A DNA stretch of 64,000 nt from Odiellus spinosus (Eukaryota; Arthropoda; Arachnida; Opiliones; Phalangiidae), in contig OY987230.1 of the NCBI GenBank assembly GCA_963920705.1, positions 15,587,320 to 15,651,319 on the forward strand, read 5' to 3'. A program made the translations under genes and the position numbers. Position 1 is the stretch's first letter, and every line of letters begins with the position of its first letter. The notes beneath the pieces are model-generated. The model saw only the letters and a list, made by a program, of their open reading frames with translations, was not told the DNA's origin and ran no database searches. Positions 35,299-46,300 of this stretch are shown one piece after another.

Positions 35299-38200
35299 AT
35301 GAAGTTGGTTGCATTTTTAACGTTTGTCGTGTGTCTCCGACTTGGAAAATCTACGATAATTTCGATATCTGATGATGGTGGTTATTCAAATATCGTCGTG
35401 GCTATCGATACTGAAGACGAAGATGTCAAAATACTGACAGCTATCACGGTAATATATTTTACATTTATACCATTATATCAATTTTTTTATACTTTTGAAA
35501 GAATAGTTATTTTTCGTCACAAGAAATAATTTTATAACAATTTTTGCCATTGAAATAATCATCGCAATTTTATGTAAAGTGCGACAACCAGCCAATTAAT
35601 ACAGCCTACTGATTAAAAGCTGCAAGAGTTTCTTCCTTTTGTGAAATTATCAAAATATATCACTACAATGGAAGCTAATTCTAGGAAATCCAACGCTAAT
35701 CTAAACTAGTTGACTAGAAACATTCAAGTCTTTGGTCATCTTATATGCTCACGATAAAACATGGAGCATTGCTACGTTTAGGCGCTTTAAGTTGTCGCAC
35801 TTACAATAGAACAAACAATAATCAAACCTTTATTCAACTTATTATCATTTTATATAATTGTAATTTATGAATTTTACAGTCGAATTTTCATACTAAAAAT
35901 ATCAATATAAATAATATTTTGATCATACGCAGGAACTTCTAACTAACGCTTCGTCGTTTTTGTACACGGCCACGAAAGGATCCGTGTTCTTTGAACAAGT
36001 AACGATCGTTGTACCATCGTCGTGGTCACCCAAGCCCGAATATTCTGAAACTTTAAAGGACTACTCCAAAGACGGACACATCCTAGTTTCAGAATCGGAA
36101 TATAGTAGCATGCCATCAACAGTTCAACCAGGCGATTGCGGCGAACCTGGAAAGAAAATAGAACTCCCTCTCGATTACCTAAGGAATATGAACGAAATAA
36201 GCATTGTTCGTGCTGAAGGTGACCCTGGTCAGTATTTTAATCTATAATATGAACCAATTATTTAAACTTTATGTGTTAAACTGGTTTATATTCAATTTGA
36301 CTTACAGCGAAAAGGTTTGTCCAGGAATGGGCCAAGTTCAGGTATGGAGTTTTTGACGAAAGTGTGAGCACCACGGCCGCTAAAGAAAACCCACGATTGA
36401 AAACTTATTACATGGATGGTAATGATGTAAGTTTAAGAACAATAACTATAGTATATTCAACGGGTCAAGTAAAATATGTAGACGGAATGATTTAATCAGA
36501 AATGTAATCTGATTCAACAATGTTTACAAACGTATAGTTTCGACCAGCGAGTTGCACTTCAGAAATGGGATCAATGGGAATTTTTAGGAATACCCGAAAG
36601 AACGAACTATGTAACCCTTCTGAAGATAAGGATTGCAAGTTTCTAATATTTGATAAAGATTACGTTACGCAGGACGCTTCTATAATGTACTCAACGGCCT
36701 ATGATTCCGTAAGCACTTGGAAATCGCAAAACTAGGCTGCAATCTTCTTTTTTGAAATATACAAATTTTACGAATTTGTAGATTAAGTCCTTCTGTAACG
36801 AAACCCAACACAACAAGAAAGCGGTAAATCTGCAAAATATAAAGTGCCAGTTTAAAAGTACTTGGGATGTGATCTCTAGCCACGAAGATTTCAAAGCTGG
36901 GTATTTAAATGCTATTTATAATATTTGTCTTACAGTACGTTTCATAAACGTATCTTTTATCTAGGGTACCATCAACAATCGTTCCACGAGATACGGTACC
37001 AAAATTTCGATTCTTGCGTACTGTAAAGAGCAGTGGGAAAACCGTTATGGTCCTTGACGTATCCGGAAGTATGGCGGTAAGAAAATTAGAATAATAAAAA
37101 AAAAAATTATAGATAGGTAACCTAAAAAGATTATTTAAAATTTGCGTAGGGGGTTCCCATATCGCTTCTTCATCGTACAACCACTAGACATGTCTTGCAT
37201 TTCGCCCCTGAGGGTAGTGAATTGGGTATTGTTATCTTCAGCAGTAACGCCCAGATTAAAAAACGAATGACAACAGTAACGAACGCTACCAGGACGGAGA
37301 TAGCCAGTACATTACCCTCAACTACTGGAGGAGGTACGGCAATTGGAAGGGGTTTACAGACCGGCTTAGAGGTAAGCTTATAATATTTGTTAGTTCAATG
37401 TAGCGATTCACCACTACTTATCTCTTTAGGTGTTGCAGTCCTCTGGGATTGCGGAAGGCGGTGTCATACTCTTGATCACGGATGGGGAAGAAAATCAAAA
37501 ACCCCATATTGATGTAGTTTTACCCAGTATTGTTAACCAAGGTGTTATCGTTAACGTCATAGCGTACGGTGACAATGCTTCTCGTAAGCTGGAAAATTTA
37601 GCTCACGCGACTGGAGGAACCGCCACTATTTTCCGAGACATATCCAACAAAGAAGCAAATGTGGAGGATCTGGGCTATATGATTATGGAAGCCACTGCCA
37701 CTCAGGCGGACATTAACCTTAAGTCTCAGAAAGTGCGTTAGTCTATACTGTGGCAAAAAAAACTCTAGTTGTAATTCGATTGCATTGTGCAGGTCAAATC
37801 TGAGAGGTTGCTATTCGGGAATCCCGAAGAATTGACTTTGGAAGTTCCTTTAGACGAAGAGTTGGGAAAAAATACGGTATTTTCTTTCAGGTGGACATAT
37901 GACGTTGTACCCGACATCCAACTCGTCAGTCCATCTGGAAAACCATTTGACAGGTACAGTGATCAATGCACCAACTCTATTAAACATCAGGAATTCAAGT
38001 TTGAGACCGCCGAGGTATTATATCAGATATGTTTACAAAGAAATATGTTTTACTAAATTACATTTATATTCTAGACAGGGACATGGAGAATAGTAGTTAT
38101 CAAACAAGCTTCAGAGAGCATCGACATTCAGTTTACTCTTACATCAACTCCGGCCGATTCTAAGGTACAGCCCTTGATTGTAGTGTCCTGGCTTAACGGT

Positions 38201-39772
38201 ATCGAGGTAGATCTTGGGAAATCTAAAACCTACGTCAAAGGATACGCCGAAGTTAGCAAATCGAAACGACCAGTTGTGGAAGCCGTGGTTACTGGTTTAT
38301 TCGAATCGCCGACTGGAACCATTGAGATTTCTTTAAAAGACGATGGCATTGGTAACAACTGGGTGTAACAACTTCTAGGTTTTTTTTTTAATAACAAATA
38401 CTGCTCTAGGAGTGGACAGTGCGAAAAATGACGGAATTTACTCGGGCGCATTGACCGATTTTACTGGAAACGGACGCTATTTATTCAGGGCCAGAGTAAT
38501 ATCAGGCGAGAACGCCCGAATTAAAAAGCCCAATATTCGTGAAGGACGTATTGGTAAAAGATCAGCAACTGAAATAGAACAGAATGAAGATGATGAAGAC
38601 TTTATTCTGGAACCAATAACATCCAAATTTGAACGGCTATCCGAAGGTGGTACGATAACTGTTCTTAACTGGACACCAAATCTGGGGGATATTGTCAAAC
38701 CCGCGAGGGTGGTAGACTTGGAGGTAACAAACTCTTCTTACATACGTGGTGTTAGAGCCGTGGCTCTTTCCTGGACATCTGCTGGAGATGATTTCTTTAT
38801 TGGGAATGGTGGGTCAATCCGCTAATAGCAATTACTATGTAACTATGTTCTCAAACTTTTGTAAACACTTTAGCGAGTCACCTAGACATAAGGATGTCTG
38901 TAAACCTGGACGATTTAGTACAACATTTCGAAGAGCAGTGGAAGGTCAACGAATCATTCGTTCTAGCGGGTAATATTTTGCCGACAGAAGGGGGAGTCCC
39001 GATGGTGGCAAAACTATTAGTTCCCGATGAACTTTTTCTTAAAAGTGGGGAAAACCAAACTATTTCTGAGACACAGCAGGTATATGTGGCCATGAGGTAT
39101 ATTGACGAAAGCAACAACGAGGGTTACATATCCAATGTAGTTTCGGCGCTACTTATCAAAGACGTTACCCCACCAGCCACTATTGTTGATCTGGAACTTT
39201 TCAACTTGACGCGAGACGATGCGGCTATGAACTTTTGCCTACGTTGGACGGTACCTGGTGACAACTCGTGGGAAGGAATAGGTAAATATTTTTCTAAAAC
39301 GGTGCTGTTCAAAGTCTAATACGTCCAAATTGTAGCCAATTTATTGGACTTGCGTATATCTACTCAAGCGGAAGATATCATCACGAATTTTTCAGCTCAG
39401 TTACGTTTGATCGATTCGTTCATTTCAAACGGTAGTCTCATTCCCACCGAAGGTGGTTCAGAAAATACAGTGAACTTGCTCATACCCAGAGGTTTAGTTC
39501 AAAATGCGACACATCTTTACTTTGGCCTAATATACCTTGATGAAGAAGGAAATACCGGCAATGTGTCAAATATAGTACAGTTGGAGATCAACCCACTCGA
39601 ATACTCGAACGGGGAGACCAATGAAAGACGAATGAACAGGAGTACTCATACCATCATTATCGGTATCATCATAACCATAGTTTTCGCTTTAGGAATACTA
39701 TCTGGTGTGTTTTTCTTTATAAAGCGTAGTAAGGATTACAAACTAGTGACCGTATATTCGTCAAACATCTAA
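35299..39772 (+). CDS. CLCA-family protein, membrane-anchored, 13 exons, 1077 aa
   Basis: Classical CLCA layout. Exons: 35299-35448, 35933-36227, 36308-36426, 36538-36708, 36782-36900, 36965-37076, 37150-37371, 37430-37732, 37793-38014, 38075-38351, 38410-38808, 38874-39281, 39336-39772, all in phase. Order: signal peptide (1-18), CLCA N-terminal domain, VWA with complete MIDAS (DVSGS, GGGTAIG, TDGEEN), beta-sandwich and FnIII-like segments, C-terminal membrane helix (IIIGIIITIVFALGILSGVF) and a short basic cytoplasmic tail. Mammalian relatives are secreted or shed zinc proteases that modulate the TMEM16A chloride channel through VWA. Here the HExxH site reads QEWAK, so protease activity is predicted lost. 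A dibasic GKR is at about 714. Exons 1-3, 6 and the beta-domain exon have exactly the same lengths as in the upstream paralogue, which shows tandem duplication. Confidence 0.93.
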
Positions 39773-40035
39773 TCAATTGTAATATTAATTCAATCTACGA
39801 TCTACTCCAATTCAAGTTGGCAGCAGGCTTAATCCCAGGCTCTCTTAAAAGGGACACAAGATAAGGCGACTGATTCAATTAAAAAAGGTCATATGGAGCT
39901 TGATTGAAGTTACTTTCTCTATTTGACCTCTACGGGCGCTACCTAGTTCCCCCCCCCCCCCATCTCATACGTGACGACATGCATACGAGGGTGTGTGTAA
40001 AACTAGGCCCGTCCCCTTAACTTGTGCCCCTTTAA

Positions 40036-40265
40036 AGGAAGTAAAAACTATGGTCGAAAGTGGAAGGTACAGTCGTATTCAGAAGAAACGTTTCTTTTTC
40101 TACGGTGTCACCCATAGTAAAAGAAAAGTTTATTTTGAATACGACTCTACAAGTTGACATTCCTGCCACTACGTCTAATGTTCTCTAAAATCGTCGCAAG
40201 TTACGTCAGAAAACTAGACTTCGCGCGTGTTATCAGATAATTTTTCGTTTTGGTTTATACTCCCT
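40036..40265. mobile_element. TTAA-flanked MITE with strong internal hairpin
   Basis: TTAA at 40032-40035 and 40266-40269. The ends are imperfect inverted repeats (AGGAAGTAAAAACTA against AGGGAGTATAAACCA). The interior folds: GTCGTATTCAGAAGAAACG near 40072 pairs with its imperfect complement ending near 40145. Confidence 0.6.
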
Positions 40266-40629
40266 TTAAAGCAGGTAAAGGGAGAAGGGGTTGGGTGGAT
40301 TTTTTTTTTTTTTTTTTTTTAAGATGTGGATTTCATTAGCATATTTATGGAAAAATTTTAACTAGTCAAAATGTCTAGTTATGATTGATATCAATTTCAA
40401 GTTTTTTATATATTTTTTTTATTTTGGGACTAGTGTGTTTAGTACAGCCCTTTTCCAGAATTTACCTTTTTTTTTTAGGCATAGCATCATTAGCATGAAT
40501 CAATGTGACTACAGAGGCAGTTTTTTTTTTTTTTTTTTTTTTGTCTTATTGTTTAAGAAAGCATGGAAGAGTGAGACTAGTTTTTATGTAAATAGATAGC
40601 AGAAATAATATTGTCTATATGTTTATTAA

Positions 40630-40649
40630 AATAAATGTAGATCTTTATT
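40630..40649. terminator. Overlapping convergent polyadenylation signals
   Basis: AATAAA on the plus strand at 40630-40635 and on the minus strand at 40644-40649. The minus-strand copy is only 25 nt past the BCAS2 stop codon, so BCAS2 would have a very short 3' UTR and its end would overlap that of the convergent CLCA transcript. Confidence 0.5.
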
Positions 40650-40673
40650 TAAATTTGACAGTATTTGAAATAT

Positions 40674-41763
40674 TTACAACTCATCAGTTTTCTTTTTCTT
40701 TTTATCAATTTCTTGTTCGAGTAAACCCACTCTTTTTTCCAATTCTGCACAAACACGTTCAATTTCGTAGTTTTTACTAACTAGACCAACCCAACTGAAA
40801 TTATGTATCTTTATTAGAGATGTTAAACTATTTAGTATGGATTATATTCATACCTTGATTCTAAGGAATATAGTTTTTCTCCAGCTTCGGTTTGTTTGGA
40901 CTTTCTCTGCCAATTTACATCCTGAATTTGTCTTCTTAATTCTTGCAATTGTTTCTGCGCTTGCGTCATCATTTGACCTAAGAGATTGTTATAACTCTTC
41001 CAAGCTTCGCAACCATACGTAGACATTAACTCGAGATTGGCAATTCTATTATGGATTATGAAAGTAAGTGAATAATTCTTTCTATGACAAATAAATTATG
41101 TTAACCGAGTTCCTTGATGTTCTAATTGGGCCATGGAATTTTCTACACATTCTGTCCAAGCAGCAATATCAGTCATTTTTCCAGCAGGTGGTTGAGGCAG
41201 TTCGTAACGTTTCATACTCATCATTTCCATTGGCTGTCTAGCTTGAAGCCTCTCATATTCAGCTTTCATGGTCTCTGTCTAACGAAATAAGAAAATTCAG
41301 ACAGCAAAGAGTCAAGGAGGAAAGAAAGCCTGACGTCATGGAAGCCCCTTACTGGCGGAGCGATTTTAAGGGTAAATACAGTAACTCTCTCTCTAAGGAG
41401 GATGACACTTAGGTGAGAGATTGAAACCTCTTGACTTATCAATGCCTCCCTTGAAAGCTCCCTATTGCCAATTCTCAATGTGTTAAAGGATTCTTACTTC
41501 AAAGCTATGCATATTTATAGATGGTAATTGTTCCAGATAATTTTTGGTGGGCCGGTACCTTCTAGTTTCTTCCTCAACCATAGCCAAAACCTTTTAATAA
41601 AAATTGTCTTAAATTCTTTACATTTTTAACTGTGATTATAATTTACAGAGGGCCTTGGTCTTCAAAACCCTTTTTGTCAGAAACTTACAGCTTCCCTAAC
41701 ACCTGGGTCTTCATATCCTTGGTCAATGTATGGTAAAGCGTCTACAATTACTTCTCCGGCCAT
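40674..41763 (-). CDS. BCAS2: Pre-mRNA-splicing factor SPF27 (BCAS2), 5 exons, 217 aa
   Basis: Core subunit of the PRP19/CDC5L (NineTeen) complex, acting in the nucleus in spliceosome activation. Exons in transcript order: 41689-41763, 41498-41590, 41106-41278, 40854-41045, 40674-40794; phases agree. The N-terminus [20 protein letters not shown], the segment [53 protein letters not shown] and VNWQRKSKQ are hallmark conserved blocks of the SPF27 family, and the C-terminal half is coiled-coil-like. The length is close to the 225 aa typical of animals. It is convergent with the CLCA gene and head-to-head with MTRES1. Confidence 0.97.
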
Positions 41764-42275
41764 TTTAAATACTTAAATATAAATATATCTCAAATGGCAA
41801 GGAATAATAAAATAAAGAACTTTCAAAACAACGATCTCGCGTGAAATATCTTGAAAAAGCGTCTGCTTATAATAAATTATTGACGGAAATAAGTACAAGT
41901 CACAGGAAATTGTAAGATAAATTTTGTTTGATAAGAAAAAGTACTTACTGGTCTAAACTCTAAATAAAGATTTGGACTGGTTCCCCAGCACTAAAAAGTG
42001 CAAAAAACATTTAAAGAACTTATTCAAATAACGATAAAAAATATGTAAAAGGTAAATAATGGGTTTCTATATGCGCTTTGTTTCCTAGTTCCAAAATATA
42101 TTTATTTTAAAGTTTCTGATAAAAACAATAGTGTTTATATACAGCCCATAATGTCTAATTGATTTTTTTTTTTAGAATCGTCTGGTTTGTAGTCCACTTC
42201 CATCCATACCTGCGAAGGGCATGTCTGTGGGAAAGTTGTACTAATTTTTCCTCTTTAATAATTAGTTTGACTCGC
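41764..42275. promoter_or_regulatory. Head-to-head promoter region of BCAS2 and MTRES1
   Basis: Only 512 bp separate the two start codons on opposite strands, so both promoters must lie here. A pyrimidine tract ending in AG at 42174-42175 looks like a 3' splice site, suggesting that MTRES1 has an upstream 5' exon. No TATA box or CpG-rich stretch is evident. This is inferred from the arrangement, not from motifs. Confidence 0.45.
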
Positions 42276-42908
42276 ATGTATAACGGTATGACGTTAAATT
42301 TAACTAAGCAAATACGTTGGCTCGTTAATTTAAACCGCCGAGTCGGTTTAATCGGGAAAGTTACGAGTTACTCTAGTTTTCAAAGTGGATTCGGTTTAAG
42401 TCATGTGCCTCATCGGATCAATAATTCAAACGCTTTATTAACTCAAACTCAAACATCTACTGTACAATTGAAATTCATCCGTTTAAAAAGTAAAAAAGGA
42501 AAATCTAAAGGCAAGGAGGTTGACACTGACGATGAGTTTGACGTTGATGAAAGACAAGACAAAGATGAGGAAGAAATTGCCGGTGCGAAAGACATTAAGA
42601 CTAGCCTAACTTCGCTTAGAGTAGATGGTGTATTAAAAGCTGGTCTAGGCATATCGAAAGCGAAGATCGAAAATGAGTTTTACGAATCCAAAATATACCT
42701 GAATGGTAAAAAGGTATTGAAGAAAAGCCACCAAGCTCGCGTCGAGGATGAAGTTGATTTGATTTTAGGACACTCAAGTTTGAACCCGGAGTTTTTACAA
42801 GTGTCAAGAGTAGTAATTATGAAGGTAGAAGAAACAGAGTCTGGTAAGATAATTGTTAAATTAAGGCGTTTCAAAAATTTATTAGTCGAAGATTACACAA
42901 GAGTGTAA
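42276..42908 (+). CDS. MTRES1: Mitochondrial transcription rescue factor 1 (S4-like RNA-binding), 210 aa
   Basis: Mitochondrial RNA-binding protein (C6orf203 family) that associates with mitoribosome or mtRNA metabolism. The conserved C-terminal S4-like domain is clear: SLRVDGVLKAGLGISKAKIE, then FYESKIYLNGKKVLKKS, then VEDEVDLILG and a basic end KIIVKLRRFKNL. Before it lies an acidic linker preceded by a KSKKGKSKGK cluster, as in other members. The N-terminus is basic and Ser/Asn-rich with few acids, fitting a mitochondrial presequence. The frame is open from 42159, but a probable splice acceptor at 42175 and the first in-frame ATG favour 42276. The coding part downstream is a single exon. 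Confidence 0.88.
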   Translation: MYNGMTLNLTKQIRWLVNLNRRVGLIGKVTSYSSFQSGFGLSHVPHRINNSNALLTQTQTSTVQLKFIRLKSKKGKSKGKEVDTDDEFDVDERQDKDEEEIAGAKDIKTSLTSLRVDGVLKAGLGISKAKIENEFYESKIYLNGKKVLKKSHQARVEDEVDLILGHSSLNPEFLQVSRVVIMKVEETESGKIIVKLRRFKNLLVEDYTRV

Positions 42909-43017
42909 AAATTTTATTTATGTCAGTTTATCTGAAAATATACATTACAATTACTTAAATAAGTTTGAAATTTTTTACTTTTAACCATCATTTTAGTTTC
43001 CATACTGTAACATTAAA

Positions 43018-43076
43018 GGTACCATAAGTTTTAACTTATCTTCTAGAAGATACGTTAAAAACTTATGAAGGTACCA
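43018..43076. repeat. Near-perfect 59-bp palindrome
   Basis: GGTACCATAAGTTTTAACTT is followed by a centre around CTTCTAGAAG and then the complementary arm ending GGTACC, with two small mismatches or bulges. It lies 110 bp past the MTRES1 stop, possibly in its 3' UTR. Confidence 0.8.
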
Positions 43077-43311
43077 GAATTAGAGTAGAGTCTGGGCTGT
43101 TGGTTGTCCAAAGGACTTATTCTGCTGGCCATGTTAAAATTTCTTATGGCTTGTATGTTGAGCAAGGAAGAGAAAAATCTTTCAAGGGGCAAACTGAAAT
43201 TTTCGAATAATGGACTTCTTTAATAATAGCAATTAAGGATCTCATTTCGCATGTCTTTGGTGCTTTTTGAAGCAATAATAAGTTTTATCCAAAATAAGTC
43301 AAACAGTGGGT

Positions 43312-46300
43312 TTATTTTTCAAAATATACGAAGCCCTGTGATAATTTTTTTTTCTTGCAATAACAAAAGTTGCCAAAATAACACTGTTTAGCCATTACTT
43401 CTAACAATAAACATATTATCGATATTAATATTCCCACGAACCAAGATATAAATGTATCTTGAAATGCTGATATGGGAACTGCGTTTAATTCAGTTGATGG
43501 TGCAAAGTTCAAACGCATGGTAGAGTTGAGGGTGTATTCTTCTAACCACTTGCCTACCAAACCACTTTGCATCAGCGTAGACGTTCTATATGTAGGAAAA
43601 CATATGATGGGAAACTTTTCAATCTAAAACGAAGCGCATATAGGTCTATGTATGAACGAGGCTTTATAAAACCAAGAACTGATTAATGAGCCTAAGAACA
43701 TGGGAACTAAAATATTCTAAACTCATCCTCGCATACTTGATATAGATTCTCGAAAAAAATCAAAAATTGTACAGTAAAATCTGAAGTTATTTATATTGGC
43801 ATGAAACAACAAGGCTTAGCTTAGAGAATTACCCTCAGAATAAAAATTAAATACCAGAGTGCTTTTTAGTACGTTTTAGAGCAGTGAGAAAGCTAATAGC
43901 AGACTAATTTTGGCTACAAAGTATGCATGAATTCCCAGATTCCTGTGTATTTAATGAGCTATTGGTAGAACCTTAATAAGTCGGGCAGATTTATAATTAG
44001 GCCATTATTAAGGTTTGGTAAATTAGTCACAAGACCTGGTATCTATGTGTACCAAATGATGTCATGGAAGGGAAGTATAGTATAGTCATTTGGTCAGGGA
44101 AAGTGCTCAGGATAAACCTGACTGGAAAAAGTCAGGGAATTTAAAATAACAATTCCGTGGCAAACTCTATTACCTTCGAAGCTACATTATGGCAAAATGT
44201 TTTAATTGATTTTTGAACTCACTTTAAAATTATTTGGTTTTTAAAATCTTCTTCAAGATATCTTCTCATGGTCATTGCCAAAACCAAATAGCTTATAGAG
44301 GGGCCCTGGCTCACGTGAAGCTCACAGTCCTCGTGGTCTTTCCCTAATAAAGCTACTAGAGCAGTGCTGCTTGATTTTTCAGTTATTACTACATGTGTTT
44401 TAGCGCAGAGTTTACGCAGTGTTACTTCGGATTGCAATTCCGAGATGGTTATACGCTCCCCTTCAGTTTCAATTCTTGACCAAACGTTTTTCATTATTTC
44501 ATTGCCCGAATGCTGGTTTACGGAACAAAATGTGATATTTTAGTTATCCGTAAAGTTTTAAAGGGACTTCAAAGTTATTTTCCGCTCCCCTTTGTTTGCA
44601 TAACAGGGTGACCACATTTCCTATATTTTATAATTTTCGAATATTTTCGGATATGTTCCTAGAAGTTCCTATAATTTCCCTTTTCAAGATGTATTTCATG
44701 CATGCGCGTTTCCACCTCCTGTTCTTTAGTAATTCTTCTATATTTCCAAAAACACAATTCCTATAATTTCTTATAAATCGACAGAAAATTGTCCTATATT
44801 TTTCATTTTTTGTTGTGATTCCCCTGCCATTTGTTACTTTGATAATATTAAGTTAGTAATCTTACCGAGAAAAAGGTCTCTATTACTGCCCCCATTTCAA
44901 CGATTGGTCTCATTTTGGATTGTACAAAATCTTCCAATGTATCGCAATTTTTCTCTGGTGCCAATACCAAGCTAGATAGAATTTGGCAATTGAAAGCCAA
45001 ACCAATTATGGTTGAAAATCCAAGCCAAAAAGCGAATAAAGTCTTTAGAAACGCTTCTTTCGGTAAAATTGCGAGACCTACAAAATGCAACAACTAATTC
45101 TTAAATTTAAAGAGATAGTATTACGATCTGGTTTAGTCAGAAATACGAATTTTGAAACGTTTGAAAGAGGAAATCCGCTTTTAAAATATCAGAAATTCAA
45201 ATACCAATCATTTTTGCGAATATCACAATTTCCAAAATATTAGAACTGTATTACCCTAAAGGCAGATCTTAGTAGACTACTATTATAACTTACTTTGACC
45301 CATAAAAGTGCTGTAAAACATGAAATTTGCTTCCCAAAGGGATTTTTTTGGCGGTCTAATTCGTCGTAGAACGGCCGAAGCTAGGCAGATGAAAATCAAA
45401 GCCGATAGTATCGATATCCACAACTAAACGACGATAAATTCTAATTCTAAATTAAATTCATATTTCGAAAACTATACATTTTTTTAATACCTCCCAAGTG
45501 AAAATGTTCAAAAACTTTAGTTGCATTTTCTTTGTGGATATCTTTTTGCTTAAAATGACAGTGGAATCCATATGAATTGGATGTGTGAAAATAGCAACTC
45601 TAGTTCTTTCTTGATTGTAAACGAAAGGACCTAAAGCTAAATCGGCTTCCTTCAAATAATTAATTTAAATCGTGAGATATTATGATTAAAAGGGAAACTA
45701 TAGGGGTTAAAAATGAAACTACTTTTGAATTTATTTTCACAATTTTTAGGCGATGTTTTTAGTACTTAATTTAAATTCCTAAAGTAGATCATTTAGGTTT
45801 GAATTTCAACGTAGGGTAAAATCGGGCCAATCATATTATTTCAAAAACGCTATCGCGGTTGAGTTTAATTAAAAATATTGAAAAGTTGACTTGAATATAT
45901 TAATAAACTTGTATTGAAGCCGTTCTGTTCATCCGATTGGTTCAATTTACACTCAGAACTTTAGAAATTAACTTAAAACACCAAAAAATGTTGTCCAATA
46001 ATTATGGAAAACTTCTCGAATAATATTTTTGCATGGTAATTCCGAAATCAAATCGAAACTAAGGTTTCATTTTTAACTCCTATTATCCCCTTTTAATTTA
46101 ATTATTGTTTGCTACGTTCGCATTAGACACTTGGAAATCGTTTTGAATGTTCAACTTTTTAAGTAAATGGAATTATATCTATTATATATTTTAACAAATG
46201 GTATTTACAGCTGACCCCAAATATTTTGAAATTGACTTTTCCAAAAAGGTTTCAAAGTCTCAATTCTGAACGTGGCTAATAACCCACATTTCGGTGTAAC

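Larger units (their letters stand above)
39773..40673. other. 3' region between convergent CLCA and BCAS2 genes
   Basis: Non-coding. It holds a C-run (39951-39961), a TTAA-flanked hairpin element, several long T tracts (around 40300 and 40520), and oppositely oriented AATAAA signals at 40630-40635 (+) and 40644-40649 (-). If those are used, the CLCA 3' UTR is about 860 nt and contains the hairpin element. Confidence 0.55.

Noticed and set aside
44558-44580. Another TTAA-AGGG end (TTTTAAAGGGACTTC)
   Set aside because: No matching right terminus with TTAA could be found within a few kilobases.
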